Assembly (NCBI GenBank): GCA_029204225.1
Contig: CM055101.1
Location: forward strand, 58,032,920 to 58,096,919
Reading direction: 5' to 3'
Source of the DNA: Diphasiastrum complanatum
Taxonomy: Eukaryota; Streptophyta; Lycopodiopsida; Lycopodiales; Lycopodiaceae
Length of the DNA: 64,000 nt
Part shown: piece by piece, positions 32,779 through 44,451 of the stretch
How positions within the stretch are numbered: the first letter of the stretch is position 1
How the letters are laid out: each line of letters starts with the position of its first letter
Notes under the pieces: model-generated
What the model was told of the DNA's origin: nothing
Seen by the model: the letters and a program-made list of their open reading frames with translations, nothing else
Database searches by the model: none
Made by a program: the position numbers and the translations under genes

Positions 32779-33434
32779 TTAGCTGGAGATTTCGATGGGC
32801 TTCACTTCGTGCTTAGGTTTCTCGATTTTGGGAACAGTGACGGTGAGTACTCCATCCTCGACCTTCGCCTTCACTTCCTCCACTTTCGCATTTTCTGGTA
32901 AGCGGAAGCGTCGCAAAAAACTGCCCTGCGTTCGCTCCACCCGATGCCATTTGTCTGTCTTCTCCACCTCCTCTTTCTTGCGTTCTCCGCTTATTTGTAG
33001 CGTACGTCCATCTTCCACCTGAACCTTTACGTCTTCCTTTTTCAACCCTGAAATCCGATACAGCCACAAATTATCACGACACATTCAATAGATTCAGATA
33101 AATCGGACAAGACGAACAACAAAAACTACTAATCATGAAAATTCTCGGCAATAAGCCAGGTTGAGAAAGCTTATTCAACATTATGAGCACAAAGTCATGA
33201 GGTATATGCCGAGATCAGTAACAATGAAGTACCTGGTAGATCGGCTTTGAAAATGTGAGCCTCCGGAGTTTCAAGCCAGTCTACTCGAGTACAGGCAATG
33301 GCGCTCACATCCTGGGCAAACTGTCGAGAAGGTGCGTTGTCCAACAGAGGAAATCTGTCAAAAGGCTCCAAAAATCTATCCAAGGGATCAAAAATACTTT
33401 GATCTCGTCCAAAGAAGAATGGGGTCAAAGCCAT
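32779..33434 (-). CDS. Class I small heat-shock protein (HSP20), copy 1
   Basis: Two exons: 33434-33233 and 33047-32779, with a 185-bp GT-AG intron (donor CCAG/GTAC, acceptor TTTCAG/GG). The product is 156 aa, the usual length for cytosolic class I sHSPs, which bind unfolding proteins as oligomers to prevent aggregation. The N-terminus [20 protein letters not shown] is a class I-like arm. The alpha-crystallin domain runs from about [20 protein letters not shown] to [12 protein letters not shown], with the GVLTVTVPK signature, and the tail has the I-x-I motif in VKPIEIS. I chose the Met at 33434 over the one 8 codons upstream because the family starts MAL/MSL. No breaks are visible. Confidence 0.93.
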
Positions 33435-33543
33435 ATCCAGCCAAAAGAGGTAAAACAACTTCCTTCTCAGAAATAAATTGCTGTCTGCGATTGCTAAGAT
33501 ATTCTAGATGGCGAGAGTTGATGAATTGAGAATCCTGAATGTA

Positions 33544-33755
33544 GAGATTATATCAATTACTATGACCGCGTAGCTGTAGATACCTCGTCGAGAACTCACT
33601 GAAATATTGCAAGCTATGGAAGAACCGCGTAGCTGTAGATACCTCGTCGAGAACTCACTGAAATATTGCAAGCTACGGAAGAATGAGGACTATGAGAAAT
33701 ATATATGTAGAGAGACGATGTATTGTTGTAACGTGCGAGGGGATATATAGAATAG
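33544..33755 (-). promoter_or_regulatory. HSP20 copy 1 promoter region with 59-bp tandem repeat
   Basis: Upstream of the start (to the right) lies a TATA-like GATATAATC (33546-33554), then two 59-bp head-to-tail units (33565-33682) differing at one base. Another TATA-like CTATATATCC lies near 33741. Each unit has ATTTCAGTGAGTTCTCGACG, containing TTC/TTCNNGA modules that resemble, but do not perfectly match, heat-shock elements (nGAAnnTTCn). A heat-shock factor role is inference. Confidence 0.5.
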
Positions 33756-33783
33756 AAGCATGGATGAAGAAAGCACTAGAAAG

Positions 33784-33815
<32 letters not shown>
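33784..33815. repeat. (GA)n microsatellite, copy 1
   Basis: This is a GA dinucleotide run upstream of HSP20 copy 1. It is a few units longer than the matching run in copy 2 (40708-40734), and a related run lies at 41985-42017. Confidence 0.9.
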
Positions 33816-33818
<3 letters not shown>

Positions 33819-33882
33819 TGTAGAAGACTCAAGAAAAGTAGCCCCTTTTGGCAGTTGAGGTGAGGTCACAAGTAAAGGAACC

Positions 33883-36672
33883 TCACACTAATTTTTGGAA
33901 TCTTCGGAGGCAGCGGCTGGATCTTTACCTGTCAATATGGTTCCTCAAGAATCTTCTCATCCTTTGCGACTTCCGGATTTCAATCCTCTTGTTCGACGTG
34001 GAGAAAAGAGACCTGCTTCCCCCTCAGAGCATCCTTCTAGTGCTTCCCCTTCTTGCGCGCGTCGTGAAGCCCACCGTGATGTTGCAGATTCCTTGCTTGT
34101 CTCCTCTGGCCAGGTGGTGCCCTACTGTCCGCCCCATCTTTGCCATCAGCTTTCTTCCTCTCTTTCTGTTTCTCAGCTTTCTCCTTCTTCCTCTTCTCAC
34201 CCCCGTGTTCCATGTGCAGGCTGTGGTCGCCTTTATGTGCAAGGTGCCGGTCTTTCTCGCCATCATAATGCTTGCTCTGCTTTTCGTCAACAACTCGCAT
34301 TAACCAATGTCGACCTTGCACCTCATCCTGCTCCCACTTCGCCACCCGACTCGGCTTGGACCTGGATTCGCTCCCTTGATATTTTGACCGCTTTTCACTT
34401 CGGTTTTCCTCGTCCTCGTCTTTATGCACACATTCCCTTTGCCTTGCGCTTAGATGTCCAGAGAGCTTTGTCCTTACCTTTGTCTCGTCTGGCTTCCAAC
34501 CCTTCTGATATTGCAGCTTCGCATGCCTTTTTGCTTTTTCCTCTCTAGTATTTGCCTCTGCCTCCTCGGGGTGGTGATGCTGGTCATAGGGAAACTCGCA
34601 ACAAGATTCGTCGCTTTATGTCAGGAGATTGGGAAAATCTACAAGAAGAGCATTTCCTTCGCTGTCATGCGCTTGCTGCTCAGTGGGTTTCGACTTCGGA
34701 TGGTGTTTCTATACCCCCTGTTCATCGTCGGTTGCGTCGCTGTGTTTTACTTGGGCAAGTGGGTGAGTATTCTCGTGCAGCTCGTGCTCTAGCTCCTACA
34801 AGTCCAGCTACTCCTTTTGCTGCCACCCTTCAGGCTTTGGAGCTTCTTCACCCACCGGCAAATGACTCCCTTCCTTCTTTTGTTGAGGACTTTGAACCTG
34901 ATTCTGATTTGCAGCTCTCAGAACCTCATTTTCTTAATGCTTTTCTGCGCAGCCCTCATTTGTCAATTGGGGGTCCTTCTGGTATGGTTTTCGAGCATCT
35001 TCGTGACTGTTTTTCTCTTGATGACTCTGCTAGCGGGTTTGGTTTGCTCTTTCAAGTTTGCTCTTCCGTAGCATGTGGCTGTATTCCTCTTTCTATTGCT
35101 CGTATTCTTGGTCTGCTCGTTTGATAGCCTTGGATAAGCTTGGCGGTGGAGTGCGTCCCATTGCTGTTGGAGAGGTTTTATACAGATTGGTTTCTAGGGC
35201 TCTTGGTTTTCAGCTTCGTGACAGTTTTCATGACCACCTATTTCCTCATCAGTTTGGTTGTGCTACTCCTGGCAGTTGCGAGACAATCATACATGCTTTG
35301 CGTGCTACCTTGGATCTTCATCCAGATTGGGTTGTCCTTCAAGTGGATGTTAAAAATGCTTTCAATTCTGTTTCCCGAGGGGCCATTTTTGAAGAACTTC
35401 GTGCGGCTCACGGTCCTCTCGCTCAGCTCATCCCGTTTGTTCGCTATTTTTATTCCATGGATGCGCCTCTATGTTTCAGTCATGCTTCTCGCTTACGTGA
35501 TGTTTCAGTTATCTCGTCTACTGATGGTATCAGACAAGGTGATCCCTTGGGTGGTGTTCTTTTTGCTTTGGCGCACTTTCGGGCATTGCGTGCTTCTTCT
35601 ACTACTTTTCCTTCTTGTTTGTTTCCCTATATTGTTGATGGCACGCATATTGTGGGACCTGCTAATGACGTCTTTCCGGCTTTCCTACATTTCTCTCAGC
35701 AACTTTCGGCTTTGGGCCTCACTGTCAATCCCTCTAAGTGCGTTGCTTGGTGTCCTCAGGGCCTCCTTCCTGAGCTCCCTTTACCTACAGATTTCAATAC
35801 TCCGGTTGATGGGATTAGAGTGCTTGGTATTCCTATAGGTTTCTCGGATTTTGTGACTTCCTCTTTGCGGGACACTTTGGACGCACATCTTTGTCACGCT
35901 GATCTACTACCAAAGCTTGGCAATGCTCAAGTTGCTCTAGGGATTCTCACTCAATGCTTCGCTCAACGGCCAAGTTATATTCTACGGTGTGTTCCTCCCT
36001 CTCTTGATGTTTTGGCTTTGCTACAGGATTTCGATAATACTTTATCATATATTCTGGGTCGCTTGATGGGTTCAGAATCCTTTCGTATTCCCAATGGTCA
36101 GTTCGTTAAGCGGCAAGTCTCTCTTCCCGCTTCGTCCGGAGGTGTTGGTCTTTCTTGCACAGCTTCTATTGCTCCAGCTGCTTTTATGGGAAGCTGGGCC
36201 CTTGTTGCCTCTGCACTTATCTCTCGGTTTCAGCAGGACAACAAGCCCATTCTTCTCGATTCAGTAGCTCATGTGGAAACAAGCATTCTTCCTTTCCAAC
36301 AACATCTTCGTGCGGCCAAGGATCTCATTCCTCCACCTGTGCGAGCTTCTTTGCCTCCCTTTGAGTCTTTGCTTAGCCATCAGCGTGCTCATTTTCAGAA
36401 GTATCTTTTGGAGCGCTTCCCTTCTCATGCTTTCACTCAGCTTCTCATTGATTCACCTTCCGATGAGACTCGGGCTCGCCTTTTGTCTTGTGCAGGCCCG
36501 GGTGCTGGCGTTGGCTTGTTGCGCGCCCTGTTTATTCCACACTTGCGCCTTTCTTCAGAGTTGTTTCTCACCGCTCTTCGGATTAGATTGGGTAACCCTC
36601 ATCCAGTGCTGGTAGGTTTGACAAAATGTTCATGTGGTCACCCTGTTGATCCTATTGGCACTCATCTCATGC
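33883..36672 (+). pseudogene. Non-LTR retrotransposon reverse transcriptase gene, broken
   Basis: Open parts 33895-34548, 34552-35124 and 35058-36713 form one gene, with a TAG at 34546-34548 and a 17-bp insertion between GCTCGT repeats (35098-35120) that shifts the frame. The N-terminal part has a C2HC finger, CAGCGRLYVQGAGLSRHHNAC without its last base of support here (about 34218-34278). The RT domain has GGGVRPIAVGEVLYR, LQVDVKNAFNSVSR, GIRQGDPLGGVLFA, and a catalytic box YIVDG at 35628-35642 in which the second Asp is Gly. A Cys/His motif CSCGHPVDPIGTH follows and is cut just before its last Cys. No endonuclease is present. The finger-RT-CCHC order fits elements with a restriction-like endonuclease (inference). 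It fills the gap between the two HSP20 copies exactly. Confidence 0.85.
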
Positions 36673-38090
36673 GTTTGTTTCAGCAAGTTATCAGATTTTT
36701 TGTGAATGAGTGACATCATGATACGATATTTCAAAAAGAGCTGAAAATAATTATGTTGTTCAATTGAATTTATGAAAACCCTCTTCAAATACAAAAACAG
36801 TGACTGTACCAGCTCTCTTGGTTGAGAGTTTTCTCCGACGGTATCTGACTTTCCAGATTTTTGGTCATTCATATTTAAGTGGCTTGTTTCAGTAATCCAT
36901 GCTTGTTGTTTGTTCTCTAATTCACCAAATTTATGCAACTTGTGCATCAGACATCTACATGAGATTTCGGGCTTGCAACTATAGTTATGTTATTGAGCTC
37001 ATGTTAATACAACAGACGAAAAATTGGGTCAGCTAACCTGTAACTGAATCTAGATAGCAGAGACAAGTTCTAATTTCAAGAATGCAAGCTTTGACACCAT
37101 GGCTTGCGGGATCTCTCTCATTGTATTCTCCAGTTTTTGCATCCTTGATTTTACCATGCAAATCTAACCTGCGACTGTAGGGCATCTTGCCGACGAATTA
37201 CTTTTTCTCTACTTGCTTCAACTGTACAAGTGCTGATTCTGAATGTTAGTCAGAAAATAATTTTGAGAATGTGCTGATTCAATCCATTCTTGTTGTAGTA
37301 GCTGACATTTATTGGGCCTTAGAAACTAAATTCAATTATGATATGACATCATTATGAGACAACTCCCATTTCTTTTTTCAGGATCTATCAAATTTCGTTT
37401 CTCCATCTGAGTCATAGCGATGATCTGCGTGATCAATTAAACGCTCATTCACAACTCTGTGAGTTGTTCGCAACTGTGCGACTTTCTACAACATCGTCAT
37501 ACCACTTTAGTTTTTTGTAACGGGACGAGCTTCTGTTGGCAAATCCAAGTGTACTCAAATTTTCAGATTTCTGTTGGATAATCAGGTGCTCAGTTTTCCA
37601 GTTATCTGATAACAACATTTTTGTCGCTTTCTGTATGAACTTGATATTGTCTCTTTTTTTTTGGCCTGTCATTTTTCTTTGTTTAGAGGCACGTATTTCC
37701 AAAATATTAGATTGCAGATTTAAGTATGGCCTCATAAAGTTCTTTAATAAGCTTGTCTGTTTTTAGCATTGAATGAACATCTGTTCATAATTTTTGATGA
37801 CTATAAAGTTTCCCAGGATGATTATGGCCTTTGTGCGCAACTTTGTAGTATAGTGAAACAATGATTCTTCAATACCGAATTTTTTAGCTCCTTTGGGTTT
37901 TTTATTCACCAAAGTTTGTGCAATGGGTGAATTTTGAGGTTTGGGACGGTCTTGCATAGTTGCAGAAGTACTTGAACATTGACTGGATCTGTAAGCAGGA
38001 TTTTTTATATTGATGTCATCAATCGCATATCCAACCTTCTTCATCATCAGAAGATTCTTATCAATAATTACTTCTCGCAGTATGTGATCA
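36630..38090 (-). pseudogene. Possible multi-exon gene of unknown function, copy 2
   Basis: It has the same exon-like segments as copy 1 (37763-38047 frame; 37045-37195 segment). Between the copies the KKVGYAIDDINIKNPAYR to NKKPKGAK part is unchanged, but four to six residues differ after it. The far end fuses in reading frame with reverse-transcriptase antisense sequence at 36630-36672, which is an artefact of the junction. Confidence 0.3.
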
Positions 38091-39694
38091 GCATTCCACC
38101 TACTTTATCTGTATTGAGAGCTATGTACGTTTGATATATTGTTGATCAAACAGCTGCCTTTGCATGTAGTAACAATTTGAATTGATGAATCTTCTTTTAA
38201 TCTAGATCTTTATATAGCTTAAATTCTCAGTTATGAGTTAATATTTTGCTGTTTATGGAAGACTATTTATGTCGTGATAGTATTTTGGATTGAGATTGTC
38301 TATAAAGCACAAAGCAATCATATGATGTATTTGTTTGACGTAAATTACGTTGTGCCAAGAACCTGTTTATGAGATTTTGAGATGGGCCAAAACCTGAAGT
38401 GATGGCCGACGACGGATTGGCTATGGAGCTCCCTCAGTCTTGGCAGGTTTCTTTGCATATGCTTCCACGCTCGAAATCATAGCTATGAGAGGTATTTGAG
38501 GGGAGAGTTTGACTAGAGCTCTTTCTATACAAAAGGCAATCAATGCTATGAAGAAGTGGATTTTATGGAATGTAGTACATGTCTGCAACTGTGTTGTGAA
38601 AGCAGATGTTAACAGTTAACGGTGTATTCTTAGAAGCCATCATTTAAACACTCTTTCGCTGATCAGAGCAAACACACTTGCTGATTGAAGCTCCAACACC
38701 CCATCGCAACCACTAGTAGGGACGTTGCTTGTCTACACCTTGAAAAAGCCTTCATCGCTGCTGACAGAAACTTCCTCATCGCTTGACAGCCCTATCTATA
38801 CCTGAGCAATAAGTGATTTCTAGAAGGACAAAACAAAGAAACGTTGCTCAACACTTCCTAAAAGACAAAATTGTTGTCATTGGCATTTCTTGGAAGGGTA
38901 ACAGATTGGATTGGAAATAGCTGGAGTTAGTTGCCATACAAAACATCTTTGAAGATAATTTTCATCCGTGTGGAAGAAGAGAGATTCTTAATAAAAAAAG
39001 TTTTCTCACTTAAATTTTCAGGATCGTTATATATAAGAGAATTTTTACAGTAAAGTGATTTTTTGCTTACAGTGAGTGAATTTTTTTTACATCAGGTAAT
39101 ATTTTTTTACTGATGGTAGAAACATCTCTCATTGTTTTACCTGTGCTAAAACAATTTCTTAAGAGGAACCTTACAGAGTGTGAACTTGCTACAGCTGTCA
39201 TATTCTTGCAATTAAGGTTACTTCAAAATACACTGCAAATTTTTTTGAGGTGCTTTACGCTGAGATGAAAAAACTGGAAAATGATGGATTTCGGCTGCCA
39301 TTCGTACCACTGATGATAAGGTATTAGCTTGGTATTGTGCGAGTAGATAACAGAACACACGTTCACAAAACTAACAAGACACACTAGACATCTACAATCT
39401 CAGAGACGATACACCGTATCTGATACGATTCGCAAAAATCAAAGTCATCATGCGCACATTCATCATGACTGAAAACCTTTGGAAGGCTAAGTAGTATATT
39501 ACTAATAGCAAAACTTAATACAGAGTCTCTCTAAGTCGTGTCCGTCGGCATTCAAGTGCTTCATAATTATGGACACTGTACTCATTCTTATTGGTTGCAG
39601 GAACGCGACAAGCGGATCAAGGAAATTGAGCTATAGCCTATACGTATGTTGTTCGAGCATCTGATGTGCTCTATTATCTCGCATGTACCATGCC
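38091..39694. other. Spacer downstream of HSP20, copy 2
   Basis: It is the counterpart of 31161-32770, with a handful of substitutions and small indels (one base missing near 38455, four fewer bases near 39230). No gene is supported. Confidence 0.4.
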
Positions 39695-39702
39695 GTTGCA
39701 AT

Positions 39703-40358
39703 TTAGCTGGAGATTTCGATGGGCTTCACTTCGTGCTTAGGTTTCTCGATTTTGGGAACAGTGACGGTGAGTACTCCATCCTCGACCTTCGCCTTCACTT
39801 CCTCCACTTTCGCATTTTCTGGTAAGCGGAAGCGTCGCAAAAAACTGCCCTGCGTTCGCTCCACCCGATGCCATTTGTCTGTCTTCTCCACCTCCTCTTT
39901 CTTGCGTTCTCCGCTTATTTGTAGCGTACGTCCATCTTCCACCTGAACCTTTACGTCTTCCTTTTTCAACCCTGAAATCCGATACAGCCACAAATTATCA
40001 CGACACATTCAATAGATTCAGATAAATCGGACAAGACGAACAACAAAAACTACTAATCATGAAAATTCTCGGCAATAAGCCAGGTTGAGAAAGCTTATTC
40101 AACATTATGAGCACAAAGTCATGAGGTATATGCCGAGATCAGTAACAATGAAGTACCTGGTAGATCGGCTTTGAAAATGTGAGCCTCCGGAGTTTCAAGC
40201 CAGTCTACTCGAGTACAGGCAATGGCGCTCACATCCTGGGCAAACTGTCGAGAAGGTGCGTTGTCCAACAGAGGAAATCTGTCAAAAGGCTCCAAAAATC
40301 TATCCAAGGGATCAAAAATACTTTGATCTCGTCCAAAGAAGAATGGGGTCAAAGCCAT
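39703..40358 (-). CDS. Class I small heat-shock protein (HSP20), copy 2
   Basis: Exons 40358-40157 and 39971-39703 flank a 185-bp intron. The protein is identical to copy 1 (156 aa, alpha-crystallin domain, VKPIEIS tail). Exon limits, splice sites and start choice are the same as in copy 1. Identity of both exons and intron shows either a very recent duplication or gene conversion. The promoter keeps the 59-bp tandem repeat (40489-40606), so both copies could be heat-inducible. Short reads from the two would not be separable in the coding part. Confidence 0.93.
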
Positions 40359-40467
40359 ATCCAGCCAAAAGAGGTAAAACAACTTCCTTCTCAGAAATGA
40401 ATTGCTGTCTGCGATTGCTAAGATATTCTAGATGGCGAGAGTTGATGAATTGAGAATCCTGAATGTA

Positions 40468-40680
40468 GAGATTATATCAATTACTATGACCGCGTAGCTG
40501 TAGATACCTCGTCGAGAACTCACTGAAATATTGCAAGCTATGGAAGAACCGCGTAGCTGTAGATACCTCGTCGAGAACTCACTGAAATATTGCAAGCTAT
40601 GGAAGAATGAGGACTATGAGAAATCTATATGTAGAGAGACGATGTATTGTTGTAACGTGCGAGAGGATATATAGAATAGA
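40468..40680 (-). promoter_or_regulatory. HSP20 copy 2 promoter region with 59-bp tandem repeat
   Basis: It has the same arrangement as copy 1: TATA-like GATATAATC near 40470, two 59-bp units (about 40489-40606), then a CTATATATCC box near 40665. Differences from copy 1 include AATATATATG/AATCTATATG and GCGAGGGG/GCGAGAGG. Confidence 0.5.
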
Positions 40681-41065
40681 AGCATGGATGAAGAAAGCAC
40701 TAGAAAGGTAGAGAGAGAGAGAGAGAGAGAGAGAGGAATGTAGAAGACTCCAGAAAAGTAGCCCCTTTTGGCAGTTGAGGTCACGAGTAAAGGAACCTAA
40801 TGGGGGCCCTACAAGAGACTTGATGGGAAAGATGGGCAAAAGCATAGAAATGAAACCCACAATATTTTAAAAAAATTGATATCACGAAAATTTTGACAAT
40901 TATTTAAATGCGCCTCTAATGATTAATAGTCTTCAAATAATCGAGAAACTTTAAATTGTGCAAGTTTGTTTCTTTATTATAACTCAAAACAGGTTTCCCT
41001 ACTAGCATTGCCTCTCTTCACCATAGGATAGTGGCCAAAAACGCCATTATAATGACGTGGATGAA
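40670..41065. repeat. Edge sequence repeated at 41956-42304
   Basis: From AGAATAGAAGCATGGATGAA through a GA run, CCTACAAGAGACTTGATGGG and GCCATTATAATGACGTGGAT, this matches 41956-42304 as a diverged direct repeat. The duplicated material therefore once extended beyond the HSP20 segment. Confidence 0.85.
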
Positions 41066-41189
41066 AACATATTACCACTTTAAATAATTTTTATCAACAA
41101 TAACCACCTCGAATAAGTTAATATCCATATATTACTTCATATATGTATACATTTGTAGTACTAAGAAAAATCATTAAAATATGATTGAA

Positions 41190-41955
<766 letters not shown>

Positions 41956-41986
41956 GATAGAATAGAAGCATGGATGAAGAAAGCTC

Positions 41987-42020
<34 letters not shown>

Positions 42021-42304
42021 CTTGAATGCGGAACGTAATGGTTGCCCTACAAGAGACTGATGGGAAAGATGGGTAAAAGCATATAAAAATGAAACCGACA
42101 AAATTTAAAAGAAATTGATATCACAAAAATTTTGACGATTATTTACATGCGCCTTTAATGAGTAATAGTCTTCAAAAAATCAAGAAGCTTTAAATTGTGC
42201 AAGTTTCTTTTTTGGTGTAACTCAAGACAGGTTTTCCTAGCGTTGCCTCTTTTCACTACACGATGGTGGCCAAGAAGGCCATTATAATGACATGGATGCA
42301 AACA
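41956..42304. repeat. Third, partial copy of the HSP20 segment edge
   Basis: It begins with the stretch found upstream of both HSP20 copies (AGAATAGAAGCATGGATGAA, then a GA run) and continues like 40798-41065. It is more diverged than the two main copies are from each other. It is interrupted at 42305 by an LTR. Confidence 0.8.
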
Positions 42305-42664
42305 TGTTGTGACGAGAACGTAACCAGTGCCGAACCCTAGAGAACACAGGAGGTCAGATACCACAGTCAGGGTCATGTCTAGTGTATACGACCAACAGGG
42401 CAAGACAATGTGAGTAGTGTGCGCCGACGCGGTCCATAGCCATGGCGGGCCTAACACAGCCTAGGCACCTGCTAGCAGGATAGGGCCCCACATTGGGTCT
42501 CGACGTGCAGTCAGCCACATGAGTGCCACGTGGCCGACACTTGGTAGTATGCATGCTATTAGTTCTCACACTAGGCTAAGAGGGGCTTGCTCCATTTTAG
42601 GAAGTAGGCAAGGTTGGGTGGATAAGTTAGTGTTGGCCCTACTGTGGTGTTGAGATCTCTAACA
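42305..42664 (+). repeat. 5' LTR of a gypsy-like element
   Basis: It starts TGTTGTGACG and ends CTCTAACA (360 bp). TGGTATGAAAGC (42666-42677), a PBS with two mismatches to the iMet type, follows immediately. The LTR is GC-rich and interrupts the repeat that precedes it, giving a sharp left edge. Confidence 0.7.
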
Positions 42665-43640
42665 CTGGTATGAAAGCCATCTTCATCTTTGGGAGTTTAG
42701 TTTTCATCTTCTAATTCTTAGGAAAAGATTGCGGAGAGATATCATTGTAGTGATAGCTATCCATCTCTGCTTTTGTAGTCAAATTTCTTGCTTTTTGGAC
42801 AGAATCTGAGTCAAAATTCAAGGGCAGTTCCATCGTTGCAAAATCAGATAGTTATCCCTGATTTTTTAGTGTAAATTACTGCAATTTGAGCGAAAATTGA
42901 AGCGAAAAGGTAGTGCAGGTCCATCTCTGCATATTACGTACTCCATCACTGATTTTGTAGTGTAGAATCCTTCTTTGCAATCAAATTGTGAGGGCAAAAT
43001 CGGAGGTAGGGTCAGCGGACAATTATACGTATCTTTTAGCTCCATCGCTGTGTTTCAGAGGACCTTGGGAGTGAATAATCCTACAAACCAGATCAGATTC
43101 ATATCTGTATCTGGATCAGCGAGGGTTCTTCCTCAACGATTTCAAAATTCTAGATAGTTCTTAAGTTTCAAGTCTGGATTTTGGTGGAGCCACAGTGTCG
43201 CTACTCAGACAACGAAAATCTTCCCTGAATCAAAGCAGACTTTGTTGATAAATTTTAGCTTTTCATCCGGACTTTTATAAGCCACGGAACAATACCTCTA
43301 ACAACGAGGATAGGGAACCAAAAGAATCAAAAATTTGCTTGCAAATTGGGCCTTGATTCCTGATGTTTCCGGACAGTAGGTCTATAAATAGGTACGGAAG
43401 AGCTGAAAGGATTTTTTTGATTCTCTCTCTAGAAGTACAGTTCTCAGAAAGAGCTAAGTTTCTTTTCCCTCCTTTGTACAATTGTAATTAGACTTTTTGA
43501 CTTTTTTTAAGAAGGAACAAGAGACACTCTTTTTCTATTTCGGAAAATAACCGCTTCTCAGGGACCTAATCAATCCTCGACATGAGGCATTGATGAATTA
43601 GAAACGGAATCTATGAAGTTCAGTAAAGGGAAAGAACCTA
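42665..43640 (+). other. PBS and leader of the gypsy-like element
   Basis: The PBS is followed by about 950 bp of leader with repeated CCATCTCTGC/CCATCGCTG and GATTTTNTAGTGTA words (42755-43050). There is no coding potential. Confidence 0.5.
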
Positions 43641-43957
43641 TGGAGTGGAGGAATAAGAACAATTTGCTAAAGAGCTCAACAATTTGGTTACTAAGGAGCA
43701 ATATCTCCACTTGGTAACAAAGGTGGATAAATTGAAACTGGCTCTAGCCAATTTCAAATCCAGTGTGGATGACTCGTTCGCCGAACTCAAAGGTCTAGTT
43801 TTGAGCTCTACAAAAGGAATCCTTCCTTCTACTTCTCAGTTGTCCCTTCGTCACTTCCATCAGTATTGGGTGAGCCTATTCGGACTCATCCTAGTGTTTT
43901 TAAAGACTTAAAGTCTCCTACCTTTATTGGAGAAGAGAAGGATAGAAATGTAGATAT
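43641..43957 (+). pseudogene. Gypsy gag N-terminal fragment
   Basis: The frame reads FAKELNNLVTKEQYLHLVTK (coiled-coil-like). After a frameshift near 43870 it continues GEPIRTHPSVFKDLKSPTFI, which resembles the start of plant gypsy capsid. It stops after DRNV, where a TGTTGGATTTATC sequence begins. Only the first 100 or so codons survive. Confidence 0.5.
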
Positions 43958-44451
43958 TTGTTGGATTTATCTCCTCTACTCTCCTCAATCCTATTTTAAT
44001 CTGCCTCCATTCATGTTGTTGTATTCTACTTGTGTTGTCGCACAGTCTGCATATTTACATGTAAAATAAGATAGGCAAAAAATGAGACTATTTGCATAAA
44101 TACAAGTAAATTTCCACAGGCAAAAAAGACGAAAAAGACGACACTATATTTTTACACGTGATTTGTGACAAGCGTCAAAAAGATGGCACTGCCCTACAAA
44201 TGCCAAAGTTGTCCTAATGGAAAAGCGAAGGTACCTTGTAAATCAAATTTTAAGGCATTTGTCAGAGTGTCGCATTTTTCACATTTTCATGAACGTTCAT
44301 TTTAGCGAAGGCTGATGTCGCGGCCTTCTCACGCCCATCCCATGAACTGTGCAATCAGATTTGGACAGCAGCCACCCACGATCTCCACAGACAGCACATC
44401 CACTTTGTACTTTCTTCATCTGAACACTTGTAATATTATGTATATATATTG
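43958..44451. other. LTR-like remnant and unassigned sequence
   Basis: It starts TGTTGGATTTATCTCCTC, similar in wording to the copia LTR at 47064, and may be a diverged solo LTR. The right end is not visible. 44300-44400 is GC-richer and has no ORF. Confidence 0.35.

Larger units (their letters stand above)
29745..33882. repeat. Direct segmental duplication, copy 1 (HSP20-bearing)
   Basis: About 4.1 kb matches 36673-40798 (offset 6924-6928). Both copies start at the same GTTTGTTTCAGCAAG and match to AAAGGAACCT. The right half, including HSP20, is almost identical; the left half (29.7-31.3 kb) has more substitutions. The flank right of copy 2 is also found at 42033, so copy 2 keeps the ancestral right edge while copy 1 is joined to reverse-transcriptase sequence. 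Confidence 0.95.
36673..40798. repeat. Direct segmental duplication, copy 2 (HSP20-bearing)
   Basis: Second copy of 29745-33882. Differences include AAATAATTTTTTG/AAGTGATTTTTTG near 39055, ACTACACTGC/ACTGC near 39230, AATAAATT/AATGAATT near 40398, and the GA-run length. Its right flank continues into sequence repeated at 42033, so this edge is ancestral. Confidence 0.95.

Noticed and set aside
32795-33067. Antisense and alternative frames of 75-84 aa over HSP20 exon 2
   Set aside because: These are shadows of the HSP20 exon, present equally in both copies because the DNA is identical.
34024-34429. Minus-strand Lys/Arg-rich ORFs opposite the RT gene
   Set aside because: They are antisense of a CT-rich coding strand; the RT motifs are clear on the plus strand.
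33883-36672. Functional reverse-transcriptase gene
   Set aside because: It has a stop codon, a 17-bp frameshifting insertion, Gly at a catalytic Asp position, and a truncated C-terminal Cys/His motif.
36630-36947. 105-aa minus ORF as an intact gene
   Set aside because: Its end lies in antisense RT sequence beyond the duplication edge, so the frame is a junction artefact.
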